A stretch of DNA of 38,465 nucleotides from Rhodoferax sp. (GCA_030685025.1 JAUXWC010000013.1:1-38465), one strand, 5' to 3'; counted from the stretch's first letter, positions 23,032 through 31,930 are shown. Notes: a model not told the origin generated them from the sequence alone. Numbers and translations: made by a program.

Positions 23032-24200
23032 CCCAGTTCCGGCGTAAAGCCCTGGTCCGTCAGCAGCCGCATCAGGCCTCGCATCAGACTGCTCTGAACA
23101 AACTGCACACAGTAGCTGCGGGTGTTCGGCGCCACGGGCTTGACCATGCCCGCGGTAATTAGCTTGTTGAGCCGGTAGGTGCGTTGGCGCGGTGTGAGCT
23201 TGGGAAGCCACTCGTCAATGTCGCGTGCCTTGAAGGTTCCCTTCAGAACAGCCATGCGCAGCAGCAGGGCATCTTCCTCATTGATCAGGCCGCGCTCGCG
23301 GCTCCACGTCAGCGCGGGCAACAGAATCTTGTTCGACAGAAATTCAAAACGCGTGAGTTGGTCGACTTTCTTGAGTTCGTCGCGCACACCGGCCAACACA
23401 TAGAGCGCCCAGGCTTCGAGACCGGCGTCGGTGCCGGTATCGGCCGCAGACAACATCTCGTAATAGCGCTCCCGGTTGTTGCAAAACACCGCCGTGGGAT
23501 TGAGTACGCGCCCGCCGGTGGTCACGTTGAAGCCGTACTTGAGCAGCAATGCGTAGGTAAACAGCCGCACCACCCGGCCGTTGCCATTGCCAAACGGGTG
23601 TATCCAGGCAAAGCGGTGGTGCGCCAGTGCGGTTTTCAGCAAATCGTATTTGGGCGCGTCGGGCGCGTTCACAAAAGCCAGCAACTCGTCCATCAGGCTT
23701 TGAACTTGCACCACGTCGGGCGGCACGTGTCCGGCACCGGCGATCTGCACATTGCCGCTGCGGTAGGCGCCGGGGGTGCGGTCGCCCTCGCGCTCCAGCC
23801 CGTCCACGGTCAGCGCATGGAGTTCGCGCACCAGGTGATGGGTAATGGCGTCGCCGGGTTTGACGGCGGACTCCAGGTAATCCATGGCGCGCTCGATGTT
23901 TTCGATCTCGCGGATGGCGTCGGTCTTGTTGGCCGGGCCGTCGAGCTTGGCCTCGATGTAGTCGGCCAGCGTGGTGTGGTTGCCTTCGATGCGGGCCGAG
24001 CCCAGGCTCTCCAGCAAATGAAAGATGGTTTTGAGTTGGTAGAACAGCGGCGCCGGAGTGTCGCCGCTGAGTTGCAGGCGGCGCAGGTACTCCAGCTCGA
24101 TCACCACGTCCGTCAGCGGCGACGTGAACGCCGGCTGCACGATGCGTAATACGTAGGTGGTGGGCAAAGCGGCGGCGGTGTTGGGGGAAACGACGGACAT
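23028..24200 (-). CDS. Fic-family protein (AMPylase type)
   Basis: A 390-residue Fic protein. The catalytic motif HPFGNGNGR is complete (H201-R209), so nucleotide transfer to a target hydroxyl is expected. An N-terminal inhibitory-helix motif, SARIEGN (68-74), contains the glutamate (E72) that blocks ATP in self-inhibited Fic proteins. The C-terminal third looks like a winged-helix region (LTPRQRTYRLNKLITAGMVK), common in stand-alone bacterial Fic proteins. The start lies 5 bp from a long inverted repeat in an AT-rich stretch, which suggests autoregulation. The protein target is unknown. Confidence 0.9.
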   Translation of the reverse strand: MSVVSPNTAAALPTTYVLRIVQPAFTSPLTDVVIELEYLRRLQLSGDTPAPLFYQLKTIFHLLESLGSARIEGNHTTLADYIEAKLDGPANKTDAIREIENIERAMDYLESAVKPGDAITHHLVRELHALTVDGLEREGDRTPGAYRSGNVQIAGAGHVPPDVVQVQSLMDELLAFVNAPDAPKYDLLKTALAHHRFAWIHPFGNGNGRVVRLFTYALLLKYGFNVTTGGRVLNPTAVFCNNRERYYEMLSAADTGTDAGLEAWALYVLAGVRDELKKVDQLTRFEFLSNKILLPALTWSRERGLINEEDALLLRMAVLKGTFKARDIDEWLPKLTPRQRTYRLNKLITAGMVKPVAPNTRSYCVQFVQSSLMRGLMRLLTDQGFTPELG

Positions 24201-24204
24201 GGCG

Positions 24205-24260
24205 TGCAGAATTTACCAAATGGCAAACTTGAAAACTACAATTTGTCTGGTAATTCTGCA
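24205..24260. promoter_or_regulatory. Long imperfect inverted repeat in the fic promoter region
   Basis: TGCAGAATTTACCA (24205-24218) is the inverted partner of TGGTAATTCTGCA (24248-24260), differing by one inserted T, with an AT-rich loop of 29 bp. The arms lie immediately before the fic start on the reverse strand. It may be an operator for a dimeric regulator, possibly the Fic winged helix itself, or a 5'-UTR hairpin. Confidence 0.5.
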
Positions 24261-24464
24261 TTAAATCAAGTACTTACACAAATATTTTGTTGTCAATAAC
24301 TCCACAAGCCCGCCGCCGTAACGACAAACGCCAGCACGCCCGATTGACAAAAGCGTGTGGCTTGGCGGCTCAGCCACTTCGCGGCATGTCAAAGATGGCC
24401 GTTACGCCCCGAGTATCCGGGCCAGTCGGTGATGAAGCCCGTGCGTGCTGGCAAAATGCCCCAC

Positions 24465-24743
24465 ATGTCAGCGCCCGCATCACCAGAACAAGCCCCTGCC
24501 CAGCCCCGCAACCCGTTGCATGGCTTGACGCTGGAAGCGATTCTGAACCAGTTGGTGGCCCAATACGGCTGGGACGGCTTGGGCGAGCGCGTGCCGGTGC
24601 GCTGTTTCATCAGCGAGCCCAGCATCGCGTCAAGCCTGAAGTTTTTGCGCAAGACGCCCTGGGCACGCGACAAGGTCGAGAGCCTCTACTTGTTCATGTT
24701 GCGCGAGGCGCGCCGCTCGGGTGGGCCGTCGTCGCGGCCCTGA
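24465..24743 (+). CDS. VF530-family small DNA-binding protein
   Basis: A 92-residue protein with the VF530/DUF2132 pattern: [20 protein letters not shown], then [20 protein letters not shown] and [11 protein letters not shown]. The family is a small alpha-helical fold, linked to DNA binding by structural work on the Vibrio member; its role is unclear. ATG 24456 in the same frame is an alternative start. It lies 44 bp upstream of the SNF2 gene in the same direction. Confidence 0.85.
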   Translation: MSAPASPEQAPAQPRNPLHGLTLEAILNQLVAQYGWDGLGERVPVRCFISEPSIASSLKFLRKTPWARDKVESLYLFMLREARRSGGPSSRP

Positions 24744-24787
24744 TTTCTCCCGCCACGCACGTGGCGGGATCAACACCCTACTTACTC

Positions 24788-27700
24788 ATGACGATTTCCA
24801 AGGGACTCTGGTTCGAGCCGACCTCGCTGCAGGAGCAGTGCGAAAAAGGCGCTTGGGAGCGCGGCTTGGCGCTGTTTCGAAACCAGCAGGTGCTCAGCCT
24901 CGATATTGAGCCGCTTGACGACTACTGGCTGTTGCTGGGCGAAGTTCAAGGCTCGCAGCGCGAGCCCTACGAGGTGTCGGTTGAAATGGACATCGACGAG
25001 GGCGGTCAGCTCGACTATTGGGACGGCGACTGCACTTGCCCGGTGGGGGTCAATTGCAAGCACTGCGTGGCGGTGCTGCTCAAGGCGATGTACCAGGGGC
25101 GGCGTATCCTGGGATCGATGTTGGACTCGTTTCCTGAGCGGGAGCCGACACCGGAGCCGACCCCAGAGCAGGTGCAGGCACAGCGCCAGGCGGCGCAGCA
25201 ACGCGCCGACGAGCTGGCGCGCCAGGTGTCCGAGCAACGCCTGCTGGGCTGGCTGGCGCGGGTGGACTATGTGGCAGGGCGCGCACCGCTACCCGATGCG
25301 GCCGCGTCGGCTTATGCGCCGCGGCCCGTCGAACAGAGAGACGAGAAGTACCTCTACCTGTTATCAGTGCAAGCGCCTGGTGGTCCGTCGCCGCAGCTTG
25401 TGATCGAGGTGATGCTGTCCTACCGCAAGCAAGATGGCGACTGGGCCAAGCCCAAGGCGTTCAAGACGCTACCGTCATCGGGCACGCCGGCCTATGACCG
25501 CGCCAGCGACGCCGATCGGCTGGTGCTGCAACTGGTGCGAGCCCTGGGCGTCCAGAACTTCCGCTACAGCAGCTATGGCGGCACCAGCGCGCTGCTCGAC
25601 GGCATGGGCGGCGCACTGGCGCTGGAACAGGCGGCCAGCACCGGGCGCTTGCTGCTGCGTGACGTCAAGGCGCAAGCCGGTGCGCCGTTGGCTTGGGGGC
25701 CAGCGCTGCCCCTGCACTGGAGCTGGCAGGCGGTTACGGTGGCGGGCGTGCAAGAGCCGCATTGGCAACTGCGCGCTGCCTTGGCCGAGGCGGGCGCCGT
25801 GTTGTGCCATAACCAGCCGCCGCTCTATCTGGACGTGGCGCGCGCGCGCTGCGGCCCGGTTCAAGCGGCCGGCGTGAGCACGGCGCAGCTCGCGGAAATG
25901 CTCAAGGCGCCCCCATTTGGCGAGCATGCGCTCAAGGCGCATCCACTGGCGCTGACGCACAGCCTGGGGCCCTTGCCCATGCCGAGCGCCGTGCCGAGCA
26001 TGCGACAGATTCAGGGCGTCCAGCCGGTGCCTTGCCTGCGGCTGACGCCAACGCCAACCGGGCAGGTGCCCGCAGCGGGTCTGATCCAGGCGCGCCTGGA
26101 GTTTGACTATGACGGTCAGCGTGGCTGGTGGAGCGGGCAAGGCCGTGCCGTCGTGGTCGAGGCCGGGTCTGAGCGGCTGCTGCTGCAGCGCGAGGTGGAG
26201 GCCGAGATGGGCGCCATCGACGCCCTGTTGGAGTTGGGCCTGCACGTCCAAGGGCGGGGGCAGTTCCTGATTCCGGGCGACCAATCCCAACAGCCCTGGC
26301 TGCGCTGGGCCGACGACGACTTCGCGGTGCTGCGCCAGGCTGGTTTTGCCGTCACGCTGGACGACAGCCTGCACGGCTGGATCCAACATGCGCAGGCGCT
26401 GGACGTCAGCTTGCAGGCGCAGGAGGGCGATCTCGAAGCCGCCTCTCCCTGGTTCGATTTGTCGCTGGGCATGGAGATCAATGGTCAGCGCCACAATGTG
26501 CTGCCCTGGCTACCCGAGCTGATCGCCGCAGCCGCGCAGGGTCCGCGCGACCCCGAGACTGGCCAGCCGCAGATGCCCCCGTTTGTTTACCTGCGCTCGC
26601 CCGATGGGCAGGGCTTTGTTCGCCTGTCCACCGATGCCATCAAGCCCTGGATGGCGGCCCTGCTGGAGTTGGTCGGTGAGCGCGGGCACGACTTCTCGGG
26701 CGACAGCCTCAAGCTCTCGCGGCTCGACGCGCTGCGCACCGCCGCGTCACTCGGCGAGGGTGTGGCCTGGGACGGCGCGCAGGCCCTGCGCGAGATGGTG
26801 CAACAACTCGCGGGCCGTGCCGAGCTGCCCGTGGTGAGCGTGCCCGCCAGTGTGCAGGCCAGCCTGCGCCCCTACCAGCAACAGGGCCTGAACTGGCTAC
26901 AGTTCTTGCGCCAGCATGGTCTGGATGGCATCCTGGCCGATGACATGGGTCTGGGTAAAACCCTGCAAACCCTGGCCCATATTCAGGTTGAAAAAGACGC
27001 CGGTCGCCTGACGCACCCGGCGCTGATCATTGCGCCGGTCAGTCTGATGGGCAATTGGCTGCGCGAGACCCAGCGCTTTTGCCCGGCGCTGCGCGCCATG
27101 GTGCTGCATGGCAAGGAACGCCATGACGCGGCGCACGCCATGACGGCGCACGACATAGTGATCGCGCCCTACTCGCTGTTGCAGCGCGACAAGGAGCGCT
27201 GGCTGCAAGCCCAGTGGCACCTGGTGGTGCTGGACGAAGCGCAAAACATCAAGAACGCCAGCACGCACGCCGCGCAGGTGGTGGGCCAGTTGCGCACGCG
27301 CCACCGGCTGTGCCTGTCGGGCACACCGATGGAAAACCACTTGGGCGAGATCTGGAGCCTGTTTCACTTTTTGATGCCCGGCTTCCTGGGCAGCCAACAG
27401 CGCTTCAAGGAGCTGTTTCGCACGCCCATCGAAAAGCTGGGCGACCCCGAGCGCCTGGCGCAGTTGCGCGCCCGCATCACGCCCTTCATGCTGCGCCGGA
27501 CCAAGGCGCTGGTGGCCTCCGAATTGCCGCCCAAGGTGGAGACCATCACCCGCGTCGAGCTGTTGGGCAAACAGGCTGACCTGTACGAAACCATTCGCCT
27601 GGGCATGGAGAAAACGGTGCGCGAGGCGCTCGACGCCAAAGGCCTGGCCAAATCGCAAATCACCATTCTGGACGCGTTGCTCAAGCTGCGCCAGGTGTGT

Positions 27701-28267
27701 TGCGACCCGAACCTGCTGAAGCTGCCCGCCGCCAGAAAGGTCAAGACCTCGGCCAAGCTGGAGCAGTTGATGGAACTGCTGCCCGAGATGGTGCTTGAGG
27801 GCCGGCGCATCCTGCTGTTCTCGCAGTTCACCAGCATGCTCAGCCTGATTGAAGTCGAGCTGCGAAAACACGGCATCACCTGGGCCAAGCTCACCGGCCA
27901 GACCCAAAAGCGCGACGCCGTGATCGAGCAGTTCACCAGCGGCGCGGTGCCGGTGTTTCTGATCAGTCTCAAGGCCGGCGGCGTGGGCCTGAACTTGCCG
28001 CAGGCCGACACGGTGATTCACTACGACCCATGGTGGAACCCGGCGGTGGAAAACCAGGCCACTGACCGCGCCCACCGCATCGGCCAAACCCACACCGTGT
28101 TCGTTTACAAGTTGGTGGCGCAAGGCACCATTGAGGAACGCATTTTGGCCCTTCAGGAGCGCAAGGCCGCGTTGGCCGAGGGCATGTACAGTGGTGCTGT
28201 CGGGCGCAAGCAGCCGCTGTTTACCGAGAGTGATCTGGCCGAACTGCTCAGGCCGCTGTCGGCGTAG
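24788..28267 (+). CDS. SNF2-family DNA-dependent ATPase with SWIM zinc finger
   Basis: A 1159-residue protein. A SWIM finger lies near the N-terminus (C82, C84, C90, H92 in CTCPVGVNCKHC). After a long middle region comes the two-lobed SNF2 motor: motif I ILADDMGLGKT (near 715), motif II DEAQNIKN (near 815), motif III LSGTPMENHLGEIWSLFHF, then [29 protein letters not shown] and [11 protein letters not shown] for motifs V and VI. This architecture matches bacterial SNF2 helicases thought to remodel protein-DNA complexes. The frame is open to 24287, but similarity starts at MTISKGLWFEP and the VF530 gene occupies the upstream part, so ATG 24788 is chosen. The last 295 bp are repeated at 29699-29993. 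Confidence 0.92.
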   Translation: MTISKGLWFEPTSLQEQCEKGAWERGLALFRNQQVLSLDIEPLDDYWLLLGEVQGSQREPYEVSVEMDIDEGGQLDYWDGDCTCPVGVNCKHCVAVLLKAMYQGRRILGSMLDSFPEREPTPEPTPEQVQAQRQAAQQRADELARQVSEQRLLGWLARVDYVAGRAPLPDAAASAYAPRPVEQRDEKYLYLLSVQAPGGPSPQLVIEVMLSYRKQDGDWAKPKAFKTLPSSGTPAYDRASDADRLVLQLVRALGVQNFRYSSYGGTSALLDGMGGALALEQAASTGRLLLRDVKAQAGAPLAWGPALPLHWSWQAVTVAGVQEPHWQLRAALAEAGAVLCHNQPPLYLDVARARCGPVQAAGVSTAQLAEMLKAPPFGEHALKAHPLALTHSLGPLPMPSAVPSMRQIQGVQPVPCLRLTPTPTGQVPAAGLIQARLEFDYDGQRGWWSGQGRAVVVEAGSERLLLQREVEAEMGAIDALLELGLHVQGRGQFLIPGDQSQQPWLRWADDDFAVLRQAGFAVTLDDSLHGWIQHAQALDVSLQAQEGDLEAASPWFDLSLGMEINGQRHNVLPWLPELIAAAAQGPRDPETGQPQMPPFVYLRSPDGQGFVRLSTDAIKPWMAALLELVGERGHDFSGDSLKLSRLDALRTAASLGEGVAWDGAQALREMVQQLAGRAELPVVSVPASVQASLRPYQQQGLNWLQFLRQHGLDGILADDMGLGKTLQTLAHIQVEKDAGRLTHPALIIAPVSLMGNWLRETQRFCPALRAMVLHGKERHDAAHAMTAHDIVIAPYSLLQRDKERWLQAQWHLVVLDEAQNIKNASTHAAQVVGQLRTRHRLCLSGTPMENHLGEIWSLFHFLMPGFLGSQQRFKELFRTPIEKLGDPERLAQLRARITPFMLRRTKALVASELPPKVETITRVELLGKQADLYETIRLGMEKTVREALDAKGLAKSQITILDALLKLRQVCCDPNLLKLPAARKVKTSAKLEQLMELLPEMVLEGRRILLFSQFTSMLSLIEVELRKHGITWAKLTGQTQKRDAVIEQFTSGAVPVFLISLKAGGVGLNLPQADTVIHYDPWWNPAVENQATDRAHRIGQTHTVFVYKLVAQGTIEERILALQERKAALAEGMYSGAVGRKQPLFTESDLAELLRPLSA
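27971..28265 (+). repeat. SNF2 3'-end repeat, copy 1 (within the intact gene)
   Basis: These 295 bp encode the last 98 residues of the intact SNF2 protein and recur without indels at 29699-29993. By hand alignment the copies differ at 17 positions, about 94% identity, and 14 of the differences are silent. Confidence 0.9.
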
Positions 28268-28299
28268 GCACTCGAGGCCACCTTGACATCGGCTCGCCC

Positions 28300-29156
28300 C
28301 TAACCATCTTTCAGCTTCTTCGTCTTTTTAACCATCAACTGTTTGAAGTTCTCTGCTGAGATCACCGGCTTGCCGGTCTGCTTCTCAATATCCTTGCGCG
28401 TGCGTCCGGCCACCGCGCCGCCGTCGTTGGCGTCCTTCTTGAGCGGTACCATACCAACCGAATCACGGTCGCGGTGCAATTTGGTGGTGGTCGCCTCGGC
28501 CAACATGGTCAGGATCAACTCGATGTCGGTCATATGGTCGCGCAGGTTTTCACGCGCCAGCGCCTTCACCTGCTTGTACTCGTCCACCTAAGGTGCCGTG
28601 CATGATTTCGTTGGTCAGGATGGCGAATTCCTGGCTGCTCGCCACGCCGCGCTGCTTCCACTCGTCGGTCAGGTCCTGGCGCACGGCGATGCCGCGCAAG
28701 CGCTTGTCGATCCACTCCTTGGGGTAGCCCTTTTTCTCGTAGAGTTCCTGCATGCGGCCCATGGCCAGTTCGGGGTTCTCAATCTCGTCGAGGCGTTCTT
28801 TGCCCACCTTGGACAGCCAGCGCTTGAAGGGCTCGGCCTTGGGGCTGGGGATGGACTGGATCAAGCGAAAGAGACCCTGCGTATTCCAGCACTGGAAATT
28901 TTGCCGCCCACCCGCTGTATCGAACGGCAAGGCAAGGGGGGGGTCAATTTGTCCCCCCCCCTTGGCTGTCCAGGCTCAAATCGGGGTCGCGCCTACGCAT
29001 CTTCTTCCAATAGTCCGACGGGTTGGCAGCATCCGTCAGCGCGGCAACGATGTCGGTGATGACGAACCACCACTCATCGTTGTGCAGGGTGCGGCGGATT
29101 TCGCGGCTTTGAAAAAGCGCCACGCGGGCCTCAGGGTGGTTTTCCGGTTCACTCAT
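28300..29156 (-). pseudogene. BRO-family phage-type antirepressor, frameshifted
   Basis: Three reverse-strand pieces together make a nearly complete protein of the BRO-N antirepressor family. Piece 1 (29156-28944) has VALFQSREIRRTLHNDEWWF and ALTDAANPSDYWKKM. Piece 2 (28930 to about 28605) has TQGLFRLIQSIPSPKAEPFK, NPELAMGRMQELYEKKGYPK and LTDEWKQRGV. Piece 3 (about 28590-28300) has DEYKQVKALARENLRDHMTD and TGKPVISAENFKQLM. Breaks lie near 28970, beside long G/C runs and an apparent 10-bp insertion, and near 28590, where a few bases are missing. Such proteins come from phages or integrated islands; this one is unlikely to be functional. Confidence 0.8.
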
Positions 29157-29180
29157 ACAAAACCCTTTGCTTCATGGTCG

Positions 29181-29275
29181 CTACTCCCCTTCCTGCGCCG
29201 CCACCATCCAGACCCGCTTCAGCGGTAGCTCAGCCTTCAAGTCCTCGTCCAGGTGGTCGTTGTGTGTCCGCGCCT
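29181..29275 (-). pseudogene. Unassigned coding remnant upstream of the BRO pseudogene
   Basis: A short reverse frame reads HNDHLDEDLKAELPLKRVWM then VAAQEGE and a stop at 29181-29183, 25 bp before the BRO start. It looks like the C-terminus of a longer protein because its composition is protein-like and it ends at a gene junction. No family is recognised. Confidence 0.25.
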
Positions 29276-29312
29276 TCGCCCTTTTTCGCTCGCTGTTGCA
29301 TCGTGTTTACTT

Positions 29313-29519
29313 TCACTTTCTACCTTTGACTCGTTTCGGGCCGAGTCCCGATGCATTGGTTTCGGCAATCTCCACACCCACCCGCCTGCAATAGTCCCGA
29401 ATCATGATTTCAATCATGTTGGCAATGCTCCGGTGTTCCAGCTCAGCGGCGGTGCGCACCGCTTCTTTCAGGCCCGGTTCAATACGAAAAGTCAGTGTGG
29501 TGGTCTTGGTGGTGGCCAT
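29313..29519 (-). CDS. Ribbon-helix-helix protein (CopG/Arc type)
   Basis: A 68-residue protein from ATG 29519: TTLTFRIEPGLKEAVRTAAE is a typical ribbon-helix-helix strand and first helix, followed by HRSIANMIEIMIRDYCRRVG. The short basic tail ends KRVKGRK. It could be an antitoxin or an autorepressor. Inverted repeats lie just upstream of its start, but no toxin-like gene adjoins it. It sits within the segment bracketed by the SNF2 repeats. Confidence 0.75.
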   Translation of the reverse strand: MATTKTTTLTFRIEPGLKEAVRTAAELEHRSIANMIEIMIRDYCRRVGVEIAETNASGLGPKRVKGRK

Positions 29520-29532
29520 GGTGTTGCTCGAT

Positions 29533-29568
29533 ACAGCATTTGCACTGTGATTGTACTGCACTGTACAG
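29533..29568. promoter_or_regulatory. Inverted repeats upstream of the ribbon-helix-helix gene
   Basis: TGTAC (29552-29556) and GTACA (29563-29567) form an inverted repeat with a 6-bp spacer, and the right half is inside the perfect palindrome CTGTACAG (29561-29568). A weaker pair, ACAG (29533-29536) and CTGT (29545-29548), lies closer to the start. Ribbon-helix-helix proteins bind short repeats of this kind, so autoregulation is likely. Confidence 0.45.
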
Positions 29569-29698
29569 CAAAACCCACAGGCGCCCGATGGCTGTGGCTC
29601 AACCCTGACTTCACCGGTCAGCATGTAGAAAACATGGCCCGACACTACTCAAGTAGAAACTCTTTTCGGCTGGTGGCCGACTACGACGTCACCTGATC

Positions 29699-29993
29699 AA
29701 GGCCGGCGGCGTGGGCCTGAACCTGCCGCAGGCCGACACCGTGATTCACTACGACCCGTGGTGGAACCCGGCGGTGGAAAACCAGGCCACCGACCGCGCC
29801 CACCGCATCGGCCAGACGCAGACCGTGTTCGTTTACAAACTGGTGGCGCAAGGGACCATTGAGGAACGCATTTTGGCCCTGCAAGAGCGCAAGGCGGCGC
29901 TGGCCAAAGGCATGTACAGTGGTGCTGCCGGGCGCAAGCAGCCGCTGTTTACCGAGAGTGATCTGGCCGAACTGCTCAGGCCGCTGTCGGCGT
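29699..29993 (+). pseudogene. SNF2 C-terminal fragment, repeat copy 2
   Basis: An open frame repeats the last 98 codons of the upstream SNF2 gene ([20 protein letters not shown] onward to [10 protein letters not shown]). It has helicase motifs V and VI only and no start region, so it is not a gene on its own. Differences from copy 1 are mostly silent (14 of 17); the replacements are His to Gln, Glu to Lys and Val to Ala. Confidence 0.85.
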
Positions 29994-30076
29994 GACGGTG
30001 GGCTCTGTGGCGCGGGGTGTGTGCGCAAGCTCGGCAAGCCCAAAGCGAGTGGGCTAGTCGTTTGGGCTAAGAAAAC

Positions 30077-30532
30077 ATGAGCACCGCAGCCAAAAGACCG
30101 ACCACCGTCAAATCAAGCGCCACCGCCTTGTCGGCAGCCAAGACCGGCGCCGCCACAGCGACCAGGACTGCGACCAGGACTGCGGCCAAGGCGGTTGCCA
30201 AGACGGCCGAGCCGTCACTGCGCTTCTACCACTCCAAAGCCTTGCGCACGAAGACGAATGTGGTGCTCGATGCCATCGAGACAGCGCCGGGTCATCCCAA
30301 ACAGGGCGACGCGGTGGCCCAACTGGTGAGCGAGCTTGTCGAGGCCGGCATGGACTACTATTTTTTGCGGGCGCTCAAGTTGGCCGACGTCGGTTTTGTG
30401 ACCGAACAGTCGGCCCGGCTGGGCATGTCCGGGGCGGTCAGGCTGATCAGCTCGATCAGCGCCAAATTCATTGGTCGCATGGACCAGGCCCAGCTCCTGG
30501 TCGTGGTCCGTCACATCCGCTCGCTGGCCTGA
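30077..30532 (+). CDS. Conserved-looking hypothetical protein with Ala/Lys/Thr-rich N-terminal tail
   Basis: A 151-residue protein. Residues 1-45 are a low-complexity tail of Ala, Thr and Lys with AATATRTATRTAAKAVAKTA, similar in composition to the tails of bacterial histone-H1-like or granule-associated proteins. Residues 48-151 are a helical domain (SLRFYHSKALRTKTNVVLDA to QLLVVVRHIRSLA) with no motif I recognise. There is no signal peptide. It follows the SNF2 fragment by 80 bp. A nucleic-acid or polymer-binding role is only a guess from the tail. Confidence 0.7.
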   Translation: MSTAAKRPTTVKSSATALSAAKTGAATATRTATRTAAKAVAKTAEPSLRFYHSKALRTKTNVVLDAIETAPGHPKQGDAVAQLVSELVEAGMDYYFLRALKLADVGFVTEQSARLGMSGAVRLISSISAKFIGRMDQAQLLVVVRHIRSLA

Positions 30533-30751
30533 GCGGGGTGCTGGCCGGGCGCAGTGCCGACAAGCTCCAACAAGTCAGGGCGCCTGCGCGGCCGAGCCGC
30601 GGGCCGACATTCTCATCGCGGGCGTCGAGGACCGCATAGCGCTTGACGCCCTGGCGCGCCGCACCGCAGCCGGGCCGGCATGACGTTGGTGGTGGACGCG
30701 TAAAGCCGTGATGGCGTTCACCGGGAAGACCTTCACGGTCTCAGCCCAAGG

Positions 30752-31588
30752 TCAGCCCTGATTCATGAACGCCATGTACAACTCGCGCGCTCGGGTGGCG
30801 ATGGGGCCGACCGGCAGGCTTCGGTCCAGATAACGAATGCAGGGCGTGACCTTGCCGTAGTTGCCGGTGTTGAAGATCTCTTTGGCGTCGAGCAGTTCTT
30901 CCGGCTTGACCGTGCGCTCGATCACTTTGATGCCGTCATCGGCCAGCAGTTGGATCACGCGCGCCCGGGTAATGCCCGACAGAAACGTGCCGTTGGGCAC
31001 CGGCGTCACGACCTCGTCCGTGCTGGTGACCAGGAAGATGTTGGCGGTGGCGAACTCGGCAACGTTGCCATCCGGGTCGCACATCACCGCGTTGTCATAA
31101 CCATTTGCGCCAGCCTCGCGGATGGCGCGCGAGCTGTTGGCATACAGGCAGGAGGCTTTGGCGTCGGTCGGCGCAAAGCGCGCGTCGGGGCGGCGCAGCT
31201 CAGTGGCGCACGCCGAGAAGCCCGTCATGCCAGGCAGCACGGCGTCGAACAGGGTCAATGCGAAGCCTGACATTTCAGGCACCGGCACCAGCAAACCCTC
31301 GGTGCCAAACACCAAGGGGCGGATGTACAACTCGGCCTCGGGCGGGAATTTCTGGATGCCTTCAAACACCAGCGCGGCCATGTCATCGACCGACAAGGGG
31401 CAGATCAGACCGAGGCTGTTGGCCGAATTGACGACACGCTGCAAGTGCAGGCGCAAGTCCGGTGTCTTGCCGCCAATGGCGCGTGCACCGTCAAATACCG
31501 AGGAGCCCAACCACACGCTGTGATCCATTGCGCCAAACAGCGGCGTGTTGCCTTCGGTCCAGGTGCCGTTGAAATAGGTCAAGTACAT
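30752..31588 (-). CDS. Class IV aminotransferase, branched-chain amino-acid type
   Basis: A 278-residue PLP enzyme. The lysine that binds PLP is probably K144 in TDAKASCLYANS, followed by the family blocks NGYDNAVMCDPDGNVAEFAT (with E178) and NGTFLSGITRARVIQLL. The N-terminus MYLTYFNGTWTEGNTPLFGA fits IlvE/BCAT-like enzymes, which move amino groups between branched-chain amino acids and 2-oxoglutarate. D-amino-acid transaminases share this fold, so the substrate is probable rather than proven. It is a single gene, convergent with the hypothetical and divergent from the efflux operon. Confidence 0.85.
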   Translation of the reverse strand: MYLTYFNGTWTEGNTPLFGAMDHSVWLGSSVFDGARAIGGKTPDLRLHLQRVVNSANSLGLICPLSVDDMAALVFEGIQKFPPEAELYIRPLVFGTEGLLVPVPEMSGFALTLFDAVLPGMTGFSACATELRRPDARFAPTDAKASCLYANSSRAIREAGANGYDNAVMCDPDGNVAEFATANIFLVTSTDEVVTPVPNGTFLSGITRARVIQLLADDGIKVIERTVKPEELLDAKEIFNTGNYGKVTPCIRYLDRSLPVGPIATRARELYMAFMNQG

Positions 31589-31930
31589 GGTGGGTTCCAG
31601 AGGTTAGGTGCGTTCACACGCCGCAGGCTGATTATCGCGGTGAAGACGCCGGTCATGGGTTGCTGCCGTGGCGCGGCAGCCTGATCGTCAAGCTGGTGAT
31701 GCAGACGGCGTCCGGGGGGATGACTCTTGATTACGGAAATGTAATGTGTACGTCATGTAAAAAGCGAGCCGTAGGAGACTATGCTTTTAGGCGCAGCCAA
31801 CACGGCGCTCGGCGCCACCGAATCCTCGTGCACTTTGTTCTTCGACCTTGGCCTTCGATAGCACTCGCTACCACCTGATGGTGATGGCGGTTAATTGCCT
31901 CAATGGGCCTCCGTGAAGCAAGGAGATATT
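31589..31930. promoter_or_regulatory. Intergenic region with a TTAC-N6-GTAA box before the metal-efflux operon
   Basis: This 342-bp gap lies between the divergent aminotransferase and cusC-like genes and holds no supportable coding frame. ATTAC (31729-31733) and GTAAT (31740-31744) form a perfect inverted repeat with a 6-bp spacer, a layout like sites of CopR/CusR-class metal-responsive regulators. TATGCT (31779-31784) is a possible -10. No regulator gene for it is in the window. Confidence 0.4.

Noticed and set aside
23184-24149. A 321-codon forward frame opposite fic
   Set aside because: It is antisense to an intact Fic gene with its catalytic motif and has no domain of its own.
24287-24787. 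A 167-codon N-terminal extension of the SNF2 protein
   Set aside because: It has no SNF2-family similarity and overlaps the well-supported VF530 gene in another frame; family similarity begins at ATG 24788.
30533-30751. Short forward frames after the hypothetical gene
   Set aside because: No ribosome sites, motifs or conserved-looking composition; treated as intergenic.
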